Shown here in pieces: positions 5,033 through 6,794 of a stretch of 6,794 nt of DNA (positions are counted from its first letter, which is position 1; every line of letters starts with the position of its first letter). The notes beneath the pieces were generated by a model, which saw only the letters and a list, made by a program, of their open reading frames with translations, made no database searches and had not been told where the DNA came from. The stretch is from Nitrososphaerota archaeon (GTDB lineage Archaea; Thermoproteota; Nitrososphaeria; Nitrososphaerales; Nitrososphaeraceae): the NCBI GenBank assembly GCA_005877345.1, contig VBPR01000142.1, positions 1 to 6,794 on the forward strand, written 5' to 3'. A program made the position numbers and the translations under genes.

Positions 5033-5120
5033 TGAAGCAATGCAATATTACAAAAGAATTAATTGAGTTTTTTACATAAATATAAAAATATTTTATTATT
5101 TTTTCAATATTTCATTAAAC

Positions 5121-5130
5121 TTTTAAATAA
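5121..5130 (+). promoter_or_regulatory. TATA-like box of the TRASH-sensor gene
   Basis: TTTTAAATAA is centred about 27 bases before the TTG at 5153. An in-frame TAG sits directly before that TTG (5150-5152), so the predicted transcription start and the only upstream-most start codon coincide: a leaderless mRNA beginning at or next to TTG. Confidence 0.6.
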
Positions 5131-5152
5131 CTTTGTTAGATTTAATACATAG

Positions 5153-6007
5153 TTGAACGAAATTCTGAACACAGAAAATCCTGATGATAGGCATACTTGT
5201 GCATTATGTGGTAAAAGCTTTAAAGAAAATAAGACAATACAGGAGAAAATAGATGGAAACGAGTACTTTTTTAATTCAGAGGAATGTATGCGCATGTTTA
5301 AAAAACTGGCCAACTTATATGGTGATGATTTTAAAGCCTCTATTTGTAATGATGAACAACACATTTCCAATCCTATTTTGGCCAGTCTTATGCTAAAGGA
5401 ACAAGAATCCGGTAAAATGAAAAATAAGATGGATATAAATGAAAATGAAACTTTTGAAATTATTAAGGATCCAGTTCAAGTACAAGAGTTAGGTTCTAAG
5501 TTAGCACGGTCATCTGAGAGTGAAATTTTGGTACTCTTTTCTACTTCTAATGCTTTCCATAGACAAGAACGTACGGGTATGCTGACTAAATTACAGGAAA
5601 TGAGAAAAAATAATAGTAAATTAAAAATAAGAATTCTTACTCCGTTTGATGATGATATACATAAAATTTCAAAAAAATTCAGAGATGAATGGGATATTAA
5701 GATTATGAACCTTGGACAAGCGTTAAGAATTAGAGCTTCTATTTTATTAGTTGATAGAAAATTTCTATTATATGTTGAATTAAAAGATGATACGAAAGAT
5801 ACCTCTTATGAGGCTATGGGCCTTTCATTGTTTTCTAGCATCAGATCAACAGTTATTTCATATGTTACTATTTTTGAAACCATGTGGAAACAGGAAGAGA
5901 TGAATGAACAATTATCCAGAATGAAGAAGCAAATAGAAACATATGAACAAGTTAATAAACAATTGAGTAATACAATAGTTGATTTGAAACAGCAATTAAA
6001 GTCCTAG
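5153..6007 (+). CDS. TRASH/YHS-like metal-binding domain plus kinase-type sensor domain, no kinase
   Basis: A 284-residue protein with a TTG start fixed by the in-frame TAG just before it and the TATA-like box 27 bases upstream. Residues 14-60 look like a TRASH/YHS-type treble-clef: HTCALCGKSF (C16, C19), then DGNEYFFNSEECMRMFKKL (C45), a domain that binds metal ions; C65 and H70 are extra possible ligands. Residues 100-250 match in pattern the sensor domain that precedes the kinase in many thaumarchaeal histidine kinases: SEILVLFSTSNAFHR, LKIRILTPFDDDIHK, ASILLVDRKFLLYVELKDD, STVISYVTIFETMWKQ. In those kinases this last motif leads into a helix and the H-box; here the chain forms a coiled coil (249-283) and stops. 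No histidine kinase, ATPase or DNA-binding motif is present. It is probably cytoplasmic. Likely a metal- or redox-responsive signalling partner acting through its coiled coil, an inference. The domain names come from motif recognition. Confidence 0.8.
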   Translation: MNEILNTENPDDRHTCALCGKSFKENKTIQEKIDGNEYFFNSEECMRMFKKLANLYGDDFKASICNDEQHISNPILASLMLKEQESGKMKNKMDINENETFEIIKDPVQVQELGSKLARSSESEILVLFSTSNAFHRQERTGMLTKLQEMRKNNSKLKIRILTPFDDDIHKISKKFRDEWDIKIMNLGQALRIRASILLVDRKFLLYVELKDDTKDTSYEAMGLSLFSSIRSTVISYVTIFETMWKQEEMNEQLSRMKKQIETYEQVNKQLSNTIVDLKQQLKS

Positions 6008-6149
6008 CTTTGTAAGTAGAATATTCAAGCTCCTGCAAAGGCAGTTATTGGATGTTATTTTGTTAATATTATCTTCATAACTGTTCCTTTGATCTCCTGT
6101 TTCCAGCCTGATGATGATAATATTACACATTATTCACACGAAACTAATC

Positions 6150-6155
6150 AAAAAA
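6150..6155 (-). terminator. T-run terminator of the zinc-ribbon gene
   Basis: On the minus strand six T residues follow the TGA stop codon after three bases, in the convergent gap of 6008-6157. The gap has no other feature I can support. Confidence 0.5.
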
Positions 6156-6157
6156 GT

Positions 6158-6490
6158 TCAGGGTGAAGGAGATTCCTCAAAATACTTCCAATGTTCAATT
6201 TTCTGCCCACAGCTGTCACATACATATATTTCACACAGTGTTGGTTTACTGGAGGGTGTAACTTCAATAGTATCTTCTAGGTAAAATGAATCTGAGGAGC
6301 ATTTTCTACACCAATGGCTAGATGGTAGTCTTGATGATTTTGTGCTCTTTTCTTCATATATATTGATAGAATTTGAGATAATGATACCAGTAGAGTCAAG
6401 ATCGATGAAACCAGAAACAAATACTGTATTTAAAGTTACAATTATAGGAAGTAGTACTGCAATATGCCGTTCAAAATTACTATTTAGCAT
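6158..6490 (-). CDS. Membrane-anchored zinc-ribbon protein
   Basis: A 110-residue protein starting at ATG 6490-6488, with a TATA-like box about 25 bases upstream. Residues 10-28 form one hydrophobic helix (IAVLLPIIVTLNTVFVSGF). Residues 29-55 are a polar linker. Residues 59-104 contain a zinc ribbon: HWCRKCSSDSFYLED (C61, C64), then CEIYVCDSCGQKIEHWKYFE (C91, C94), with C86 as an extra cysteine. The spacing of two CxxC knuckles about 27 residues apart is that of a classic zinc ribbon, a fold used to bind protein or nucleic acid. The domain could face either side of the membrane; zinc ribbons are mostly cytoplasmic. It is not a known ribosomal or transcription-factor ribbon as far as I can tell. 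It stands alone, convergent with the TRASH-sensor gene, sharing the theme of cysteine-based metal binding but not a promoter. Confidence 0.7.
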   Translation of the reverse strand: MLNSNFERHIAVLLPIIVTLNTVFVSGFIDLDSTGIIISNSINIYEEKSTKSSRLPSSHWCRKCSSDSFYLEDTIEVTPSSKPTLCEIYVCDSCGQKIEHWKYFEESPSP

Positions 6491-6511
6491 TAGTATTATA
6501 GAACAAATATC

Positions 6512-6519
6512 ATTAATAA
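6512..6519 (-). promoter_or_regulatory. TATA-like box of the zinc-ribbon gene
   Basis: On the minus strand this reads TTATTAAT, centred about 25.5 bases before the ATG at 6490, again fitting a leaderless start. Confidence 0.45.
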
Positions 6520-6685
6520 GAATATCTTTACAAATATATAACTCCGCTAAATATTATGATTTTAGTAGAAATTTTAAAATTCAATTTGTTATCTATGTCT
6601 TGTTGGTTACCAAATTACAATATTTAAAATAACTTAATTAAACTTACTTTTTCTCGTTCCTAGAAAATGTCTTAGACGAATATTA

Positions 6686-6692
6686 TTTTTTT
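6686..6692 (+). terminator. Orphan T7 tract
   Basis: Seven T residues on the plus strand could end a plus-strand transcript, but the nearest confident plus-strand gene stops at 6007. It may insulate the promoter at 6744 or be chance in A+T-rich DNA. Confidence 0.2.
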
Positions 6693-6743
6693 ATTAGATT
6701 TCAGGGACAAACCAGGTGAAAATGCCTAAGTAGCTGAGTGATG

Positions 6744-6751
6744 TATAAAAT
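6744..6751 (+). promoter_or_regulatory. TATA box of a gene beyond the window
   Basis: TATAAAAT is a strong match to the archaeal consensus; transcription would begin near 6773. No start codon lies there, so the gene, if any, starts past 6794 with a short leader. Confidence 0.5.
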
Positions 6752-6754
6752 GGT

Positions 6755-6775
6755 GTATTTTGCTAGTAAAAATAC
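6755..6775. promoter_or_regulatory. Inverted repeat at the predicted transcription start
   Basis: GTATTTT at 6755-6761 and AAAATAC at 6769-6775 form a perfect 7-bp inverted repeat with a 7-base spacer, starting three bases after the TATA box. Its place between TATA and the predicted start suits a repressor site. Confidence 0.35.
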
Positions 6776-6794
6776 AAGAGATAATAGCAGATAA

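Larger units (their letters stand above)
6491..6794. other. Terminal A+T-rich region, no convincing gene
   Basis: This 304-base end of the window holds the promoter of the 6158-6490 gene, T-tracts at 6648-6652 and 6686-6692 on the plus strand, and a promoter with an inverted repeat at 6744-6775. An open frame of 96 codons (6342-6632, plus) crosses into it but looks like a shadow. I see no tRNA, coding remnant or repeat of a known element. Confidence 0.5.

Noticed and set aside
5033..5080. 15-codon frame after a GAGGTGG sequence upstream of the TRASH-sensor gene
   Set aside because: Very short, A+T-rich, and the Shine-Dalgarno-like bases are part of the loop of an inverted repeat; leaderless starts are the rule here.
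5104..5370. Minus-strand open frame over the promoter and 5' end of the TRASH-sensor gene
   Set aside because: It is antisense to the metal-binding motif, which is clearly coded on the plus strand, and starts inside the gene.
6008..6060. Histidine-kinase remnant after the TRASH-sensor stop codon
   Set aside because: I read all three plus-strand frames after the stop for an H-box such as HELRTP and found none, so a simple frameshift or stop mutation does not explain the missing kinase.
6342..6632. Plus-strand open frame of 96 codons opposite the zinc-ribbon gene
   Set aside because: Its first half is antisense to the zinc-ribbon gene, the product is a random-looking Ile/Ser/Tyr mix, and no TATA box sits at the right distance.

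Overview
The window looks like chromosomal DNA from an ammonia-oxidising archaeon of the class Nitrososphaeria (Thaumarchaeota), probably of the Nitrososphaera/Nitrosocosmicus type. The evidence is as follows. The DNA is strongly A+T-rich. Most genes have an archaeal TATA-like box about 24-30 bases before a start codon and no ribosome-binding site between them, which is the leaderless layout. TTG and GTG starts are frequent. Several proteins resemble families I associate with this group: a sensor domain typical of thaumarchaeal histidine kinases, a small anchored beta protein, and an HD-like plus GNAT fusion. The exact genus is an inference.

Layout. At 1-1125 lies the 3' part of a gene whose frame is open to the window edge; it reads as the end of an HD-type hydrolase domain fused to a GNAT-like acetyltransferase domain. 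At 1348-1962 is a nitroreductase-family flavoprotein. At 2061-2666 (minus) is a membrane-anchored coiled-coil protein, divergent from 2879-3262, a small protein with one membrane anchor and an outer beta domain. At 3347-3664 is a second membrane-anchored coiled-coil protein. At 3976-4341 is an MscL-type mechanosensitive channel. At 4667-4900 (minus) is a small soluble, basic protein. At 5153-6007 is a TRASH/YHS-like metal-binding domain joined to a histidine-kinase-type sensor domain, ending in a coiled coil without any kinase. At 6158-6490 (minus) is a membrane-anchored zinc-ribbon protein. The last 300 bases hold no convincing gene but end with a promoter that probably serves a gene beyond the window.

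The genes do not form one operon: nearly every gene has its own TATA-like element and neighbours alternate in strand. The loose theme of 2061-4341 is the cell envelope: three single-pass anchored proteins, two of them coiled coils, next to a stretch-activated channel. Whether they work together is untested. Two micro-ORFs (4490-4603 plus, 3800-3883 minus) and several inverted repeats are recorded as candidates. I see no rRNA, tRNA, CRISPR array, transposase, integrase or prophage gene. I found no clear new defence or mobile system; the most unusual items are the kinase-less TRASH-sensor protein, the internal 20-residue duplication in the HD-GNAT protein, and the leaderless micro-ORF ending in a hairpin.
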